Below are positions 16,851 to 26,783 of a stretch of DNA of 64,000 bases, piece after piece; position 1 is the stretch's first letter, and the number at the start of each line of letters is the position of its first letter. This DNA comes from Tahibacter sp042701255 (GTDB taxonomy: Bacteria; Pseudomonadota; Gammaproteobacteria; Xanthomonadales; Rhodanobacteraceae): the NCBI RefSeq assembly GCF_042701255.1, contig NZ_CP170554.1, positions 496,001 through 560,000 of the forward strand. Direction: 5' to 3'. The position numbers were made by a program, and so were the translations under genes. The notes beneath the pieces are model-generated. The model saw nothing but the letters and a program-made list of their open reading frames with translations, was not told the DNA's origin and ran no database searches.

Positions 16851-19463
16851 TCACTCGTCGTCGTTGAGCAGGATGCTGAGCGCGCGGACGGCGCAGTTCG
16901 GGCCGTCGGCGGGGTCGCTGACCGGCAATGCGCCGAGCGGGAACTCGGCCTTGTCGAGCTGACCGTCGCAGTCGGAGTCGTCGGTATCCGGGTCAGTGCC
17001 GACCGTCAGCTCGAAGCCGTCGACGAGCCCGTCCTCGTCGCTGTCGACGTTCGGATAGACGTAGCCCAGCAGCGGGTCACCGTAGATCGCCGTGCTCGGC
17101 GCTTCATAACCCGCGAGCAGACCGCCGGGCGCTTCCAGACCGAGCTCGCTCTCGAGCACGAGAATCCAGGCCTTGGTCGTCGGGTTGTAGTGGCGAAACA
17201 GCTTCTGCGTACCGGGCGGCTGCGGCAGCTCGCCGCTGCCGTTGGGTGCATGGGCACGGAAGATGTAGCCCTCGACGACGTCGGTGTTGTAGCCGGTCAC
17301 GTTGGTCGACGCGTCGCAGGCCACCACCGCCGACTGCTCGAAGAACTGCCGCGTACCCGGCGAGCCCGCCGTGTCGCCCTGATCCACGACGTAGGTGTGT
17401 TTGCGGAAGTTGGAACACTTGCTGCTCATGCGGACCAGCGGTACGAGATAGCTGGTGCCGTTGGGCGCGACTTCGTTGCCGGTCCTGGGATCGCGGTTAC
17501 CGGTGAACACGTAGGCCGAAGCACCGGGCTGCATGCCGCCGCCGTTCGCGTCGGGACCGAGCACGCCGTTGCGGAACGCGTAGGCGTCGGAGACGCTCTT
17601 GCCGATGCCGCTGCCGAGCCGGTACGACGGGAAATAGGCCACGGACTGTCGCGTACCGGCGAGGTTCGGCGGCGCCGAGCCGCCGATCACGACACTCATG
17701 TCTTCCACGTAATACAGCTCGGCCTTGGCCGCCGCGATGGCGGTCTGCGGGCTCGACGTGAACAGCCACGACGCGGTTCCCTGTCCCGCCGACAGCTTCT
17801 CGGTACAGGTGAACCGCGACGGATCGCAGTCGACCTGGGAGAACAGCGGCGTCAGGCGATTGAACACCGTCTTGCCGCCGACGACGCCGAGCGCCTTCTT
17901 CACGGCGGTTTCGGCATTCGGATAGCCGGCGCCCATCTGCGTCGCGGTGTAGCCGGGCGTGATCGTCGCACCGGCTGCCAGGGCGATTTTCGTGTCCTGC
18001 CAGCTCAGCAACGGATTGACCGAGCGGATCAGCCCGGCGATACCGGCCACGTAGGGCGAGGCCATCGACGTGCCGGTGCAGGGACCGTAGCCCTGGCTGT
18101 TCAACGCCGAGTCCACCGCGCACGGCGGCACATTGCCGAACGGGATGTAGTTGCTGGTGATCGTCGAGACGATCTGCGCGCCCGGCGCGACCAGATCCAG
18201 GCCGAAGCCGAAGTTCGAGCCGCAGCCCTCGTCGAGCGTCGCACCCGGACAGCGCGTGGAGCCCGCAGCGGTGCCTTCGTGCGGATACGTGAACGCGTTG
18301 GCTTCGTTCCAGAGCCGCTTCTGGTCATCGATCGCGCCGACGCCGATGACGCGGTCGTCGGAGGCCGGAAACTGCACCTGGTTGACGCGTGAATTGCCGG
18401 CGGCGGCGATCAGGGCCACATCGCGTTTCGAGAGATCGTCGATGGCGGCGCAGCTCAGGTAAATGCCGCCCGTCGGACTCGCACAGGAAGGGGCCGACCG
18501 GCCGAGACTGAAATTCAGCACCGAGGCGCCGTTGTGCGCGGCGAACGTCGCGCCCGCCGTCACGCAGCCGCTTTCGGTCGGCGACGCCTGCATCATGATG
18601 AAACTGCAGGTCGGGCAACTGCCGCTGACGCCGAGCGTGCCGGAGCCGCCGGCGGCGGAATTGTTGGCCAGAGCCGCCATGATGCCGCTGACGTGCGTGC
18701 CGTGACCGAAGGTCGTCAGGAAGCTCGAATACCCGTAGCCGAGCTTGGCCGGCGTGTCGCAGCCGTACGCAGGATCGGTATTCGTCTTCGGCATCGTGTA
18801 GGACAGATGCCGGCGCACATTGGGCTCGATGTCCGGATGCGTCGGATAGCCCGACACCGGCGTGCCGTTCTCGTTGAAGAAGCCCGGCACGCCGCCGTCG
18901 ACGGCACCGATGAGCACGCGGCCGCGTGTCCAGTCGAAGGCCTGCGGCAGCCGCAGGGCACTGAGGGCCCATTGCCGCTTGTTCGTGTTCGGGTTCGTGG
19001 TCGTGTAGAGCTCGTCGTTGACGGCGTAGGAGAAGGAGTAGGCCGGCTCCTCGTCGATGACGTCGAACAGCTTCGTTTCGCGCAGCACCTGCTTGACGTC
19101 CGCCGCACTCTTGGCCGTCGCCGCGTTGTAGGTCAGCGTCACCCAGCGCCGCAGCTGTGCGTCGCTCGATTCGGGATCGAGCGCACCGGCGAGTTCGGGC
19201 GGCAGTTGCGGCAATGAGATGGAAGGCAGGACCGACAGCGGGTCGCCGAGATCCTCGCGCAGCGCACGGCTGGCGCCGAAGGTCTGAACGAACGCCTGTG
19301 CGTCCGGTTCTTCCGGAGTGGGTTTCAGAAGGACGTGCAGCGAATAGGTCGGCGCCTGCTGGGCCAACGCCGGCGCCGCGACGATACTGGCGAGTATCGC
19401 GAAGGCGAGCGGCCTGATCAGACAGTGCGTTGCTGCACGCGATCGTGGTCGTGATCGGTACAT
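16851..19463 (-). CDS. Secreted subtilisin-like (S8) serine protease with calcium-binding repeats
   Basis: 870 residues from the ATG at 19463, chosen for AGGGA upstream and a signal peptide ending near ALAQQ (residue 36). A propeptide of about 140 residues precedes the catalytic domain, with D189 (GAVDGG), H254 (GHGTHVSG), oxyanion N357 (AAAGNS) and S466 (GTSMASP). Roughly 300 residues of C-terminal region follow. Near the end, DSDEDGLVDGFE and DSDCDGQLDKAE are thrombospondin type 3-like calcium-binding repeats, frequent in exported Xanthomonadales proteases. A role in extracellular protein digestion is inferred. Confidence 0.92.
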   Translation of the reverse strand: MYRSRPRSRAATHCLIRPLAFAILASIVAAPALAQQAPTYSLHVLLKPTPEEPDAQAFVQTFGASRALREDLGDPLSVLPSISLPQLPPELAGALDPESSDAQLRRWVTLTYNAATAKSAADVKQVLRETKLFDVIDEEPAYSFSYAVNDELYTTTNPNTNKRQWALSALRLPQAFDWTRGRVLIGAVDGGVPGFFNENGTPVSGYPTHPDIEPNVRRHLSYTMPKTNTDPAYGCDTPAKLGYGYSSFLTTFGHGTHVSGIMAALANNSAAGGSGTLGVSGSCPTCSFIMMQASPTESGCVTAGATFAAHNGASVLNFSLGRSAPSCASPTGGIYLSCAAIDDLSKRDVALIAAAGNSRVNQVQFPASDDRVIGVGAIDDQKRLWNEANAFTYPHEGTAAGSTRCPGATLDEGCGSNFGFGLDLVAPGAQIVSTITSNYIPFGNVPPCAVDSALNSQGYGPCTGTSMASPYVAGIAGLIRSVNPLLSWQDTKIALAAGATITPGYTATQMGAGYPNAETAVKKALGVVGGKTVFNRLTPLFSQVDCDPSRFTCTEKLSAGQGTASWLFTSSPQTAIAAAKAELYYVEDMSVVIGGSAPPNLAGTRQSVAYFPSYRLGSGIGKSVSDAYAFRNGVLGPDANGGGMQPGASAYVFTGNRDPRTGNEVAPNGTSYLVPLVRMSSKCSNFRKHTYVVDQGDTAGSPGTRQFFEQSAVVACDASTNVTGYNTDVVEGYIFRAHAPNGSGELPQPPGTQKLFRHYNPTTKAWILVLESELGLEAPGGLLAGYEAPSTAIYGDPLLGYVYPNVDSDEDGLVDGFELTVGTDPDTDDSDCDGQLDKAEFPLGALPVSDPADGPNCAVRALSILLNDDE

Positions 19464-19918
19464 ACGTATCCCTGTGGAATAGTGGTAGTCGTTGCGGGTC
19501 GCGCAATCCGTGCGAACGCAGGAAGCGGATGCGGCGGTGTCCTGGGCGTCGGCTGCAACGTGGCAGCCGGCGAGGCTCGCGCCGGTTTTCCGGCACGGCG
19601 CCGCATGTTTTTCCCCGGAGTGCATGGATGCGGTGACGTCCGCGGCGTGGTCGAACGAGTCCTTACGAATCGGTATTCATGCGCGCGCTCCTTGTCGCTG
19701 CGGATCTCCGACTTCGCTGTCCGCAGAGCCGGCGCCGGATGCGGGCCGGCCGACTCCGAACGGCGTCCCGTTCAGGACGCCGTCGTCGATTGCGATCAGG
19801 AGGAAGTCGTTCGCGGCAGGGTGCCGCGTGAGAAGCAGTCTGCGCCGAGCGCGTCGCAGGGATGGAGATCAGCAGGCACGCGGTTGCATGCGCCGGGGTA
19901 TCGCAGCGATTCGGCGCT
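19464..19918. other. Gene-free region upstream of the protease
   Basis: About 450 bases between the protease start and the end of the WYL regulator gene. Open frames here show no recognisable protein. The protease promoter should lie in the first part. I see no repeat or clear operator. Confidence 0.5.
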
Positions 19919-20608
19919 TCAGCGCGGCCGTGATTCCATGGCGCGCAGGTAGGCGCTGAAGTTCGTTGCCGCGTCGTCCACGAAAGTCATTGTGGAAATT
20001 TCACAGACGTGGATCCGGTCGAGGCGGAAATTGCGGAAGTCCCTGCGCAGCCGGCACCAGGCACCGAGGGTCCAGGCGCCGCCCCAGAACGCGAGGCACA
20101 GCGGCTGGATCTCGCGCGTCGATGCGCTGCCTTTCTCGTCCGCGTAGTCGAGCACGACGACGCGGGCCTCGGCGATCGCGACGTGGATCTCGTCGATGTG
20201 CGCCTTGATCGCCGCATGCTGGCCGAAATCCGGCGCGAACACGCGCGAGCGTTCGCTGCGTTCGCGCAGCTCCGGCGGCAGCACGGCGTTGATCTTGAGC
20301 AGGGCCGCATCGGCGGCGCGGCTCAGGCGTTCGCCGGCGAACGCCTGCACGAAGCGTGTGCCGACGACCAGCGCTTCGAGTTCGTCAGGCTGGAACATCA
20401 GCGGCGGAATGTCGCTGCCCTTGCGCAGCAGGTAACCGACGCCGGCCTCGCCTTCGATCGGCACGCCGGAGCGCTGCAGATCGGCCACGTCGCGATAGAC
20501 CGTGCGCAATGAGACGCCGAGCGTCTCGGCCAGGCCGCGCGCCGGCAGCGCCGTACGACGGCCGCGCAGGGCATGGATGATCAGGAACAGGCGGTCGGCG
20601 CGGCGCAT
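19919..20608 (-). CDS. WYL-domain transcriptional regulator (YafY/DeoR-type HTH)
   Basis: 229 residues from the ATG at 20608. The N-terminal winged helix-turn-helix reads RLFLIIHALRGRRT, then LAETLGVSLRTVYRDVADLQ, typical of HTH_11 regulators. The C-terminal part (about 130-215) is a WYL-like ligand domain with RVVVLDYADEKG and REIQPLCLAFWGGAWTLGAW. Such proteins respond to small ligands or nucleic acids. The gene lies 190 bases downstream of a glyoxalase-type gene on the same strand; similar regulator/VOC pairs are common, so it may control that gene. Confidence 0.85.
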   Translation of the reverse strand: MRRADRLFLIIHALRGRRTALPARGLAETLGVSLRTVYRDVADLQRSGVPIEGEAGVGYLLRKGSDIPPLMFQPDELEALVVGTRFVQAFAGERLSRAADAALLKINAVLPPELRERSERSRVFAPDFGQHAAIKAHIDEIHVAIAEARVVVLDYADEKGSASTREIQPLCLAFWGGAWTLGAWCRLRRDFRNFRLDRIHVCEISTMTFVDDAATNFSAYLRAMESRPR

Positions 20609-20798
20609 CGTGCAAGCATGCCGTGACCGTGGTGGCGCTGCCAGGGCGCACGGCGCCACGGCCGGACCGCGCCGCGGGTCGTGCCGGCCTGCCGCGATGC
20701 GACGGTCGCGGCTGGCGGCGGCAGAAGTTCGATTTCATCGGTATCACGGCGTGACCGCCGGACCCGCGCGCGGGCGGAACCGGCGGCCGCCGCGGGGC

Positions 20799-21173
20799 TC
20801 AAACCGCCGACCAGAGGCCGACGCGATTGCCTTCGGTGTCGCGGAACTGCGCGAAGTAGCCCATGTCGCCGGGCAGCGCGGTGCACGGCACCAGGGTGTC
20901 GCCGCCGTGCTCCTGCGCGCGCTGCAGCACGGGCCGCAGGTCTTCGACGCTGAGATAGACGACGCTGCCTTGCACCGCCGGGCTGCATTCTGCGTGGCGG
21001 ATCAGCGCGCCGCTGACGTGCGGCCGGCCGCCGTACGGGAATACGGCGAGCTCGGACTCGCCCATGGGTTCGCGCTTGAGCGCGACCCCGAGTATGCGTT
21101 CGTAGAAGACCTGGGCGCGGTCGAGGTCGACGGTCGGGATTTCGAACCAGGCGGGAACGGTGGGGTTGAGCAT
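20799..21173 (-). CDS. VOC (glyoxalase/bleomycin-resistance fold) protein
   Basis: 124 residues, one VOC module pair. Visible: PAWFEIPTVDLDRAQVFYER at the start, FPYGGRPHVSGALI in the middle and GDMGYFAQFRDTEGNRVGLW at the end, the usual edge strands that carry metal ligands. Substrate unknown; this subgroup is often annotated as a glyoxalase-like dioxygenase-fold protein. It stands upstream of the WYL regulator in the same direction. Confidence 0.82.
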   Translation of the reverse strand: MLNPTVPAWFEIPTVDLDRAQVFYERILGVALKREPMGESELAVFPYGGRPHVSGALIRHAECSPAVQGSVVYLSVEDLRPVLQRAQEHGGDTLVPCTALPGDMGYFAQFRDTEGNRVGLWSAV

Positions 21174-21502
21174 GGCGGGCTTCCGGGATGACGTGCCGAT
21201 TGCACGCCGCCATGGTGGCGCCGGCCCACTGCCAGCGTGCTGTCAGCAGCCTGTGCCGGGTGCACCGGCCGGTTGCGAAAGCGGGGCGACGCAGCGACCT
21301 GCAGCGCTTCGTCAGGAACACCCGCGTCGACGGCCTGCATCAGCGATGTGTCGAAGCATCCGGCCAGATGGATGCCCGACGGCTCAGCGTCGGGACATGA
21401 CGCGGCCAACGCGGCACCACGGGCCCGACGACGGTCCGGAACAGACAAAAGAAGGGCCGCCTTGCGGCGGCCCTTCCGGTTTCCAGCGGATGACGAACCC
21501 GC
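21174..21502. other. Intergenic region
   Basis: 329 bases between the VOC gene (starting at 21173, minus) and the stop codon of the large Asp-box protein gene. Apart from the terminator listed next I see nothing in it. Confidence 0.5.
21447..21475 (-). terminator. Intrinsic terminator of the Asp-box protein gene
   Basis: On the minus strand GAAGGGCCGCC and GGCGGCCCTTC form an 11-pair stem with a GCAA-like loop, followed by TTTT. It lies 28 bases after the stop codon. Confidence 0.85.
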
Positions 21503-24304
21503 TTACGGCTGTTCGAAGCCGTTCGCGAAGATCGAATCCACGAGCAGGGCCGGGATCAGGCAGAACTGCGTGATCGTGCCCGTATCCTGGCCGGCGCGGT
21601 CGATGGCCGTCAGGCGCCAGCCCGAAGCCAGGTCCTTGCCGTCGAACGCGGTCAGCGGATTGGCCGGACGCACCGTGCCCGTGATACCCGGCGAAGTCGT
21701 CGCGCAGGTGATGGCACCCGGCGCTTCGTCGTCGAAGGTCACGTCGACGTTGTCCATGCCGCAGCTGCTGCTGCCCAGACGCGAGCCCAGGGTCAGCGAG
21801 GTGCTGCTGGCCTGGTGGACCAGGATCAGGTCCAGATCGCCCGGATAGGTGTGCGAGATCTTCACCGAGACGTTGAGGTCGGTGATGGTGCCCGCAGCCG
21901 CCACGGCCAGATCGGCGTTGGCGCCGGTCGCGTTGTTGTCCGGAATCGCGACGCTGCCGTTGAAGCAGATGATCGAGCCCGTCGTGAAGCGGAACACCGG
22001 CGAATAGCCGCCGTCACCGCAGGCGTTGCTGGCCTTCACGCGCCAGTAGTAGGTCGTGGTCGTGTTCAGCGCCGTGCCCGGCGTGAACGAATTGCCCGTG
22101 ACCGTGCCGCTGGCGACGATGTTCGCGAACGCCGCATCCGTAGCGACCTGGACGAGGTAGCTGCTGGCGCCGGCGATCGCGCCCCAGGTGAGGGTCGGCA
22201 TGGTCGCTACGCTGGTCGCGTTGTCGGCCGGAGCGGTCAGGGTCGCGGCCGTCGGCGCACCCTGGCTCACGTTGACCGTGAAGCTGGTCGAACGCGTGAT
22301 CGGCGGCGGACCGCCGAAGGTGCCTTCCAGGGTGATCGGGTAGGTACCGGTCGGTGCGGCGGCAGCCGTCGTCAGGTTGACCGTGATCGGCGCGCCCGGG
22401 CTGGCCGACGGCGTGACCGGGTTCGGCGTAGCCGTCGCCGACGGGAACACCGCGGCGTTGATACCCGGGAAGCTCAGCGCGACCGGGCTGGAGAAGCCCG
22501 AGAACGCCGTCGCGTTGACCGTGACTGCCGGCACCGGCTGACCGGCGCAAACATTGAACGTCGACGGACCGGTGACGGCCATGCCGAAGTTCGGACCGGC
22601 CATGACGTTGGTGACGCGGCCGACGAAGGAACGCTGCGAGGCCGAACCGCCGACGAGGCGGTTGTCGGTCCAGCTCATCGCCACGCGGTTCGCGCTGGAC
22701 GCGGACAGGCCGTTGTAGTCGCCCCATTCCTGGCCGTTCGTGATGTTGATCGAGGTCGCTGCCGAGACACGCGTTTCCTCGGTCCAGCTCGCACCGCCGT
22801 CGGCCGACACGACGTAGTAGAAGTCGACGCCGGTACGGTTGGCCGAGTGGCGCGTGTCGTAGAAGCCCAGATGCACGTTGCCGGTCGCATCCACGTCGAG
22901 CCACGGATGGAAGCGGTCGACGGTGGCCTGGTCGGACGTGGCGTGCGGCGTGGCCGCCGTCGTCCAGGTCGCACCCTGGTTGTCGGAGTAGACGACCTGG
23001 ATCCAGCCGTGCGTCGCCGCCGCGGTGCCGCCGCCGTTGCCCGGCGAGTTCGGCGCTTCGTCGGTGAAGGCCAGATAGACGCGGCCGTTGCGCGGACCGC
23101 CCGACTGGTCGACGCCGGCCGAGATGTAGATGAAGGCGCGGCGCGACTCCATGGCCGGAATCGCGAAGTCGAAGCGACCGCGCAGGTCATAGGCCATGAC
23201 GGCCGGGCCGAACGTGGCGCCGCCGTCGGTCGAGGTCTTGACCCAGATTTCGGCCGAACCGCTGGTGATGCTCGGCCACGCGTAGTAGATGCGGCCGCTG
23301 GCGTCGGTCGTGATGTCGCTGCCGATGCCGCGTTCGTCGGCCGTGAAGGCGAGCGGCGTCGAGAACGTCAGACCACGGTCGGTCGAACGCGAGAACATCA
23401 TGACGTTGCTTTCGTGCCACGTCGCATAGACGTTGTCGCGGTACGGCGAGCTCGCCGAATGATCGACGTGGATGTATTCCTTGTCCGAGCTCGCGTTCGA
23501 CACGCGCACGGCCGGGCCCCAGGTCTGGCCGTTGTTGGTCGAACGGTAGACCACGGTGCGATAGCCGGAACCGAAGCCCGAGCCCAGCGACGCCGTATAG
23601 GCCACGGTGCCGTCGGAGGACCAGTCGGAAGCCGGATCGCAGCAGGTGCTCGGCAGCGCGCCGGCGGTGGACCAGGTCACGCCGCCGTCGGACGAGTAGT
23701 TCATGATCTGGCCGCCGGGGCCGTTGGAGCCGGCGATGACCAGGTTCGGATTGACCGGGTTGTATTCGATGCCGGTTTCGTTGTCGCCGGCCATCGGACC
23801 TTCACCCTCGACCGGCGCGTTCGGCAGCGGGTCGGTCGCCCATTGCAGCGGCTTGGGCGGGTTCTGCGGATCCGGATGCGAATAGATGCCGAGGCCACGG
23901 CGGTTCAGCACGCCGTTCTGCAGCAGGCCGCCGAACCGGGTCAGGAATTCCTTGTCGATTTCGCGCGGATAGATTTCGAACAGCAGCGGACGGCCTTCAG
24001 CAATGCCTTCCTTGCGCTTGAGTACCTTGAAGAACACCGGCACGTTCGGAACGTAGCGGTCGTTGGCCGGCAACATCGCGATGTCGGAGGCCGTCAGGTC
24101 ATAGTTGCGGTCGTCCCAGGGACCGAACTTACGCAGCGAAGCGTAGTCCACGGACTGGTCGGCGCCACGCGCCTGGTCGATCACGGCGTCGTCGATCTCA
24201 GCTTTGATCGGCGTCGGCGCTTTGGGTTTATCGGAGGCCGAAACCGGCCCGGAAATCATACACATAGCGGCCGCAATGGCCAGCACGGTCATTGAATGCT
24301 TCAT
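21503..24304 (-). CDS. Large exported Asp-box (BNR) protein with P/Homo B-like C-terminal domain
   Basis: 933 residues from the ATG at 24304; the signal peptide ends near VSASDKP. Six Asp-boxes are visible (SSDGGVTW, STNNGQTW, STDRGLTF, STDGGATF, SDNQGATW, SADGGASW), predicting a beta propeller over about residues 170-560. Ig/fibronectin-like repeats follow, then a proprotein-convertase P-domain-like module (SVAIPDNNATGA ... SHTYPGDLDLILVH ... GWRLTAIDRAGQDTGTI). The last residues are SIFANGFEQP. Databases often label such proteins exo-sialidase, but I see no sialidase arginine triad, so no activity is claimed. It is probably at the cell surface or secreted. Confidence 0.82.
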   Translation of the reverse strand: MKHSMTVLAIAAAMCMISGPVSASDKPKAPTPIKAEIDDAVIDQARGADQSVDYASLRKFGPWDDRNYDLTASDIAMLPANDRYVPNVPVFFKVLKRKEGIAEGRPLLFEIYPREIDKEFLTRFGGLLQNGVLNRRGLGIYSHPDPQNPPKPLQWATDPLPNAPVEGEGPMAGDNETGIEYNPVNPNLVIAGSNGPGGQIMNYSSDGGVTWSTAGALPSTCCDPASDWSSDGTVAYTASLGSGFGSGYRTVVYRSTNNGQTWGPAVRVSNASSDKEYIHVDHSASSPYRDNVYATWHESNVMMFSRSTDRGLTFSTPLAFTADERGIGSDITTDASGRIYYAWPSITSGSAEIWVKTSTDGGATFGPAVMAYDLRGRFDFAIPAMESRRAFIYISAGVDQSGGPRNGRVYLAFTDEAPNSPGNGGGTAAATHGWIQVVYSDNQGATWTTAATPHATSDQATVDRFHPWLDVDATGNVHLGFYDTRHSANRTGVDFYYVVSADGGASWTEETRVSAATSINITNGQEWGDYNGLSASSANRVAMSWTDNRLVGGSASQRSFVGRVTNVMAGPNFGMAVTGPSTFNVCAGQPVPAVTVNATAFSGFSSPVALSFPGINAAVFPSATATPNPVTPSASPGAPITVNLTTAAAAPTGTYPITLEGTFGGPPPITRSTSFTVNVSQGAPTAATLTAPADNATSVATMPTLTWGAIAGASSYLVQVATDAAFANIVASGTVTGNSFTPGTALNTTTTYYWRVKASNACGDGGYSPVFRFTTGSIICFNGSVAIPDNNATGANADLAVAAAGTITDLNVSVKISHTYPGDLDLILVHQASSTSLTLGSRLGSSSCGMDNVDVTFDDEAPGAITCATTSPGITGTVRPANPLTAFDGKDLASGWRLTAIDRAGQDTGTITQFCLIPALLVDSIFANGFEQP

Positions 24305-24518
24305 CGTTTTCCCCGCGAAGAAGTTACCCCTGCACCCCACCGCTCTGGCTTATTACCAAACGGCAGGATTCCCGAAGGTACTCCGCATCGGGACCGATAA
24401 CAATCATCCTTGAGACCTATCCATTCGCCGGTGAACGGAGCCGGCGGTGTCCGCACCGCATGGACGCGGCCGACGCCGGACAAGACAATCGCGGTTTTCG
24501 CCTGCCGGACCGCCCGCC

Positions 24519-25547
24519 ATGTCTTCGTCACGCCCGATTTCCCTGATGCGCTTCCTGATCGAGGAACAGCGCGCGCACCAACACATCAATGCCGATCTGC
24601 GTCTGCTGATCGAAGTCGTCGCGCGCGCCTGCAAGACCATCGCGATCGCGGTCGGCAAGGGCGACCTCGGCGGCGTGCTCGGCGAAGCCGGCAGCGGCAA
24701 CGTGCAGGGCGAGGCGCAGCAGAAGCTCGACGTGCTCTCCAACGAGATCCTGCTCGAAGCCAATGCCTGGGGCGGCCATCTGGCCGGCTGCGCATCCGAG
24801 GAAATGGACGATCCGCATCCGATCCCCGACGTCTATCCCAAGGGCAACTATCTGCTGTTGTTCGATCCGCTCGACGGCTCCTCGAACATCGACGTGAACA
24901 TTTCCGTCGGCACGATCTTCTCGGTGCTGCGCTGTCCCGACGGCGTCACCGAGCCCAAGGCCGAGCACTACTGCCAGCCCGGCACGGCCCAGGTCGCCGC
25001 GGGCTATACGGTCTACGGCCCGAGCACCCTGCTGGTGCTGACCCTCGGCCACGGCACGCACGTGTTCACCCTGGACCGCGAGCTCGGCAGCTTCATGCTG
25101 ACCCGCCGCGACCTGCAGATTCCGGCACAGACGCGCGAGTTCGCCGTGAACATGTCCAACCAGCGCCATTGGGAAGAACCGATGCAGCGCTACGTGGGCG
25201 ACCTGCTGGCCGGCAAGGAAGGTCCGCGCGGCAAGGACTACAACATGCGCTGGGTCGCCTCGATGGTCGCCGACGTGCACCGCATCCTGACCCGCGGCGG
25301 CATCTTCCTGTATCCCTGGGACCGCAAGGATCCGGGCAAGCCGGGCAAGCTGCGCCTGATGTACGAGGCCAATCCGATGGCCTTCATCGTCGAACAGGCC
25401 GGCGGCCGCGCGACGACTGGCCGCGAACGCCTGCTCGACGTCACGCCCAATGCGCTGCATCAGCGCGTGCCGGTATTCCTGGGCTCGCGCGAGGAAGTCG
25501 ACGAAGCCACGCGCTACCACCGCGAGCACGACGCCGCCGGCGCGTAA
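24519..25547 (+). CDS. fbp: Class I fructose-1,6-bisphosphatase
   Basis: 342 residues, the family length. The metal- and phosphate-binding motif LLFDPLDGSSNID lies at 113-125, with acidic ligands E94/E95 (ASEEMDDPHP) before it. C-terminal KLRLMYEANPMAFIVEQAGG is the substrate-binding signature. The enzyme hydrolyses fructose-1,6-bisphosphate to fructose-6-phosphate in gluconeogenesis. The ATG at 24519 starts where homology begins; a Met at residue 10 is a possible alternative. It is transcribed alone, with a terminator-like hairpin after the stop. Confidence 0.95.
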   Translation: MSSSRPISLMRFLIEEQRAHQHINADLRLLIEVVARACKTIAIAVGKGDLGGVLGEAGSGNVQGEAQQKLDVLSNEILLEANAWGGHLAGCASEEMDDPHPIPDVYPKGNYLLLFDPLDGSSNIDVNISVGTIFSVLRCPDGVTEPKAEHYCQPGTAQVAAGYTVYGPSTLLVLTLGHGTHVFTLDRELGSFMLTRRDLQIPAQTREFAVNMSNQRHWEEPMQRYVGDLLAGKEGPRGKDYNMRWVASMVADVHRILTRGGIFLYPWDRKDPGKPGKLRLMYEANPMAFIVEQAGGRATTGRERLLDVTPNALHQRVPVFLGSREEVDEATRYHREHDAAGA

Positions 25548-25568
25548 CGATTCCTTGCTGCGATCCAC

Positions 25569-25597
25569 CGCGGCGGCCTCGCAAAGCCGCCGCGTTT
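25569..25597 (+). terminator. Terminator after fbp
   Basis: CGCGGCGGC and GCCGCCGCG form a 9-pair all-GC stem around an 8-base loop, followed by TTTG. The T tract is short, so termination may be partial. TAGAAT (25604-25609) just beyond could be the -10 box for the next gene. Confidence 0.6.
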
Positions 25598-25636
25598 GCG
25601 GGCTAGAATCCGGACTCCCAACACCAGGAGCGGGCC

Positions 25637-26695
25637 ATGGGCGTTCTCGACTTCATCAAGAACCAGCTGCTGGAGATCATCGAGTGGACCGATGACTCGC
25701 GCGACACCTTGTCCTACCGCTATCCGGACGACGACAAGGAAATCAAGAACGGCGCCCAGCTCATCGTGCGCGAGTCGCAGATGGTGCAGTTCGTCGCCGC
25801 CGGCAAATACGCCGACGCGTTCGGTCCCGGCAAGCACACGCTGACGACCGAGAACATCCCGATCCTGTCGACGATCCTCGGCTGGAAATACGGTTTCAAG
25901 TCGCCGTTCAAGTGCGACGTCTACTACGTCAACACGCGCCTGTTCACCGGCAACAAGTGGGGCACGTCCAACCCGGTGATGATGCGCGACAAGGATTTCG
26001 GCGTCGTGCGCCTGCGCGCGTTCGGCACCTACGATTTCCGCATCAACGACGTGCCGAAGTTCCTCAAGGAAGTCGCCGGCACCGACCAGAACTTCCGCCT
26101 CGACGAGTTCGCCGACACCATGCGTTCGCGCATCGTCAGCGTGTTCACCGAAGCGCTGGCGACGGCGCAGGTGCCCGCGCTGGACGTGGCCGCGCGCTAT
26201 TCCGAGCTCGGCGAGGCGCTGCTGCCGATCATCAATCCGGCCATGACCGGCAAGTACGGCCTCGAAATCACCTCGTTCGTGCTCGAGAACGTCTCGGTGC
26301 CGCCGGAAGTGGAGCAGGCCATCGACAAGCGCTCGAGCATGAGCGTGATCGGCAATCTCAACGACTACGTGAAATACCAGATGGGCGTCGGCATGGGCCA
26401 GGGCGGCGACGGTGCCGCGGCCGCGGCGGCACCGGCACAGATGGCGATCGGCTTCGGCATGGCGCAGGAGCTCATGAAAGGCATGCAGGCGCAGCAGGCT
26501 GCGGCTCCGGCGGCAGCCGCTCCGGCAGCGGCCGGCGGCATCGACGTGCTGACGCCGGAACAGGCCGCGCAGGCGCTCGGCGTTTCGGTCGAGGACGTCA
26601 TGGCGTCGATCAACGCGGGCGAACTCAAGGCGCGCAAGATCGGCAATGCCTATCGCATCGCCCGCGCCGCGCTCGAGGAATTCCTGCGCGGCTGA
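25637..26695 (+). CDS. SPFH-domain protein (YdjI type) fused to a helix-turn-helix
   Basis: 352 residues. The first 250 form a YdjI-type SPFH domain ('virion core protein' in annotations): LSYRYPDDDKEIKNGAQLIV, the VREsQ-like segment, then FGTYDFRINDVPKFL and ITSFVLENVSVPPEVEQAI. Residues about 255-300 are Gly/Ala-rich linker. The last 50 residues (LTPEQAAQALGVSVEDVMAS, then KIGNAYRIARAALEEFL) are an excisionase/MerR-like winged helix. SPFH proteins assemble on membranes; a DNA-binding-type tail is unusual here. It is followed by a zinc-ribbon membrane protein as in the Bacillus ydjI/ydjG pair. The start has AGGAG upstream. Confidence 0.82.
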   Translation: MGVLDFIKNQLLEIIEWTDDSRDTLSYRYPDDDKEIKNGAQLIVRESQMVQFVAAGKYADAFGPGKHTLTTENIPILSTILGWKYGFKSPFKCDVYYVNTRLFTGNKWGTSNPVMMRDKDFGVVRLRAFGTYDFRINDVPKFLKEVAGTDQNFRLDEFADTMRSRIVSVFTEALATAQVPALDVAARYSELGEALLPIINPAMTGKYGLEITSFVLENVSVPPEVEQAIDKRSSMSVIGNLNDYVKYQMGVGMGQGGDGAAAAAAPAQMAIGFGMAQELMKGMQAQQAAAPAAAAPAAAGGIDVLTPEQAAQALGVSVEDVMASINAGELKARKIGNAYRIARAALEEFLRG

Positions 26696-26707
26696 GCGAG
26701 GCTTTCT

Positions 26708-26737
26708 TGCGGCGGGCACCGTACGGTGTTCGCCGCA
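26708..26737. repeat. Long stem-loop between paired genes
   Basis: TGCGGCGGGCACCG (26708-26721) pairs with CGGTGTTCGCCGCA (26724-26737) over 14 positions, two of them G-U wobbles on the plus-strand RNA. It lies 12 bases after the SPFH gene stop and has no T tract, so it looks more like a REP-type element or mRNA stabiliser than a terminator. Confidence 0.5.
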
Positions 26738-26783
26738 GCGAAGCTACGCCGCATGCCGAAGCGTGACGCCCGCAGCCGCTGCG

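Noticed and set aside
21503..24304. Naming the Asp-box protein a sialidase
   Set aside because: Asp-boxes occur in many propellers. The arginine triad and the Tyr/Glu nucleophile pair of sialidases were not seen.
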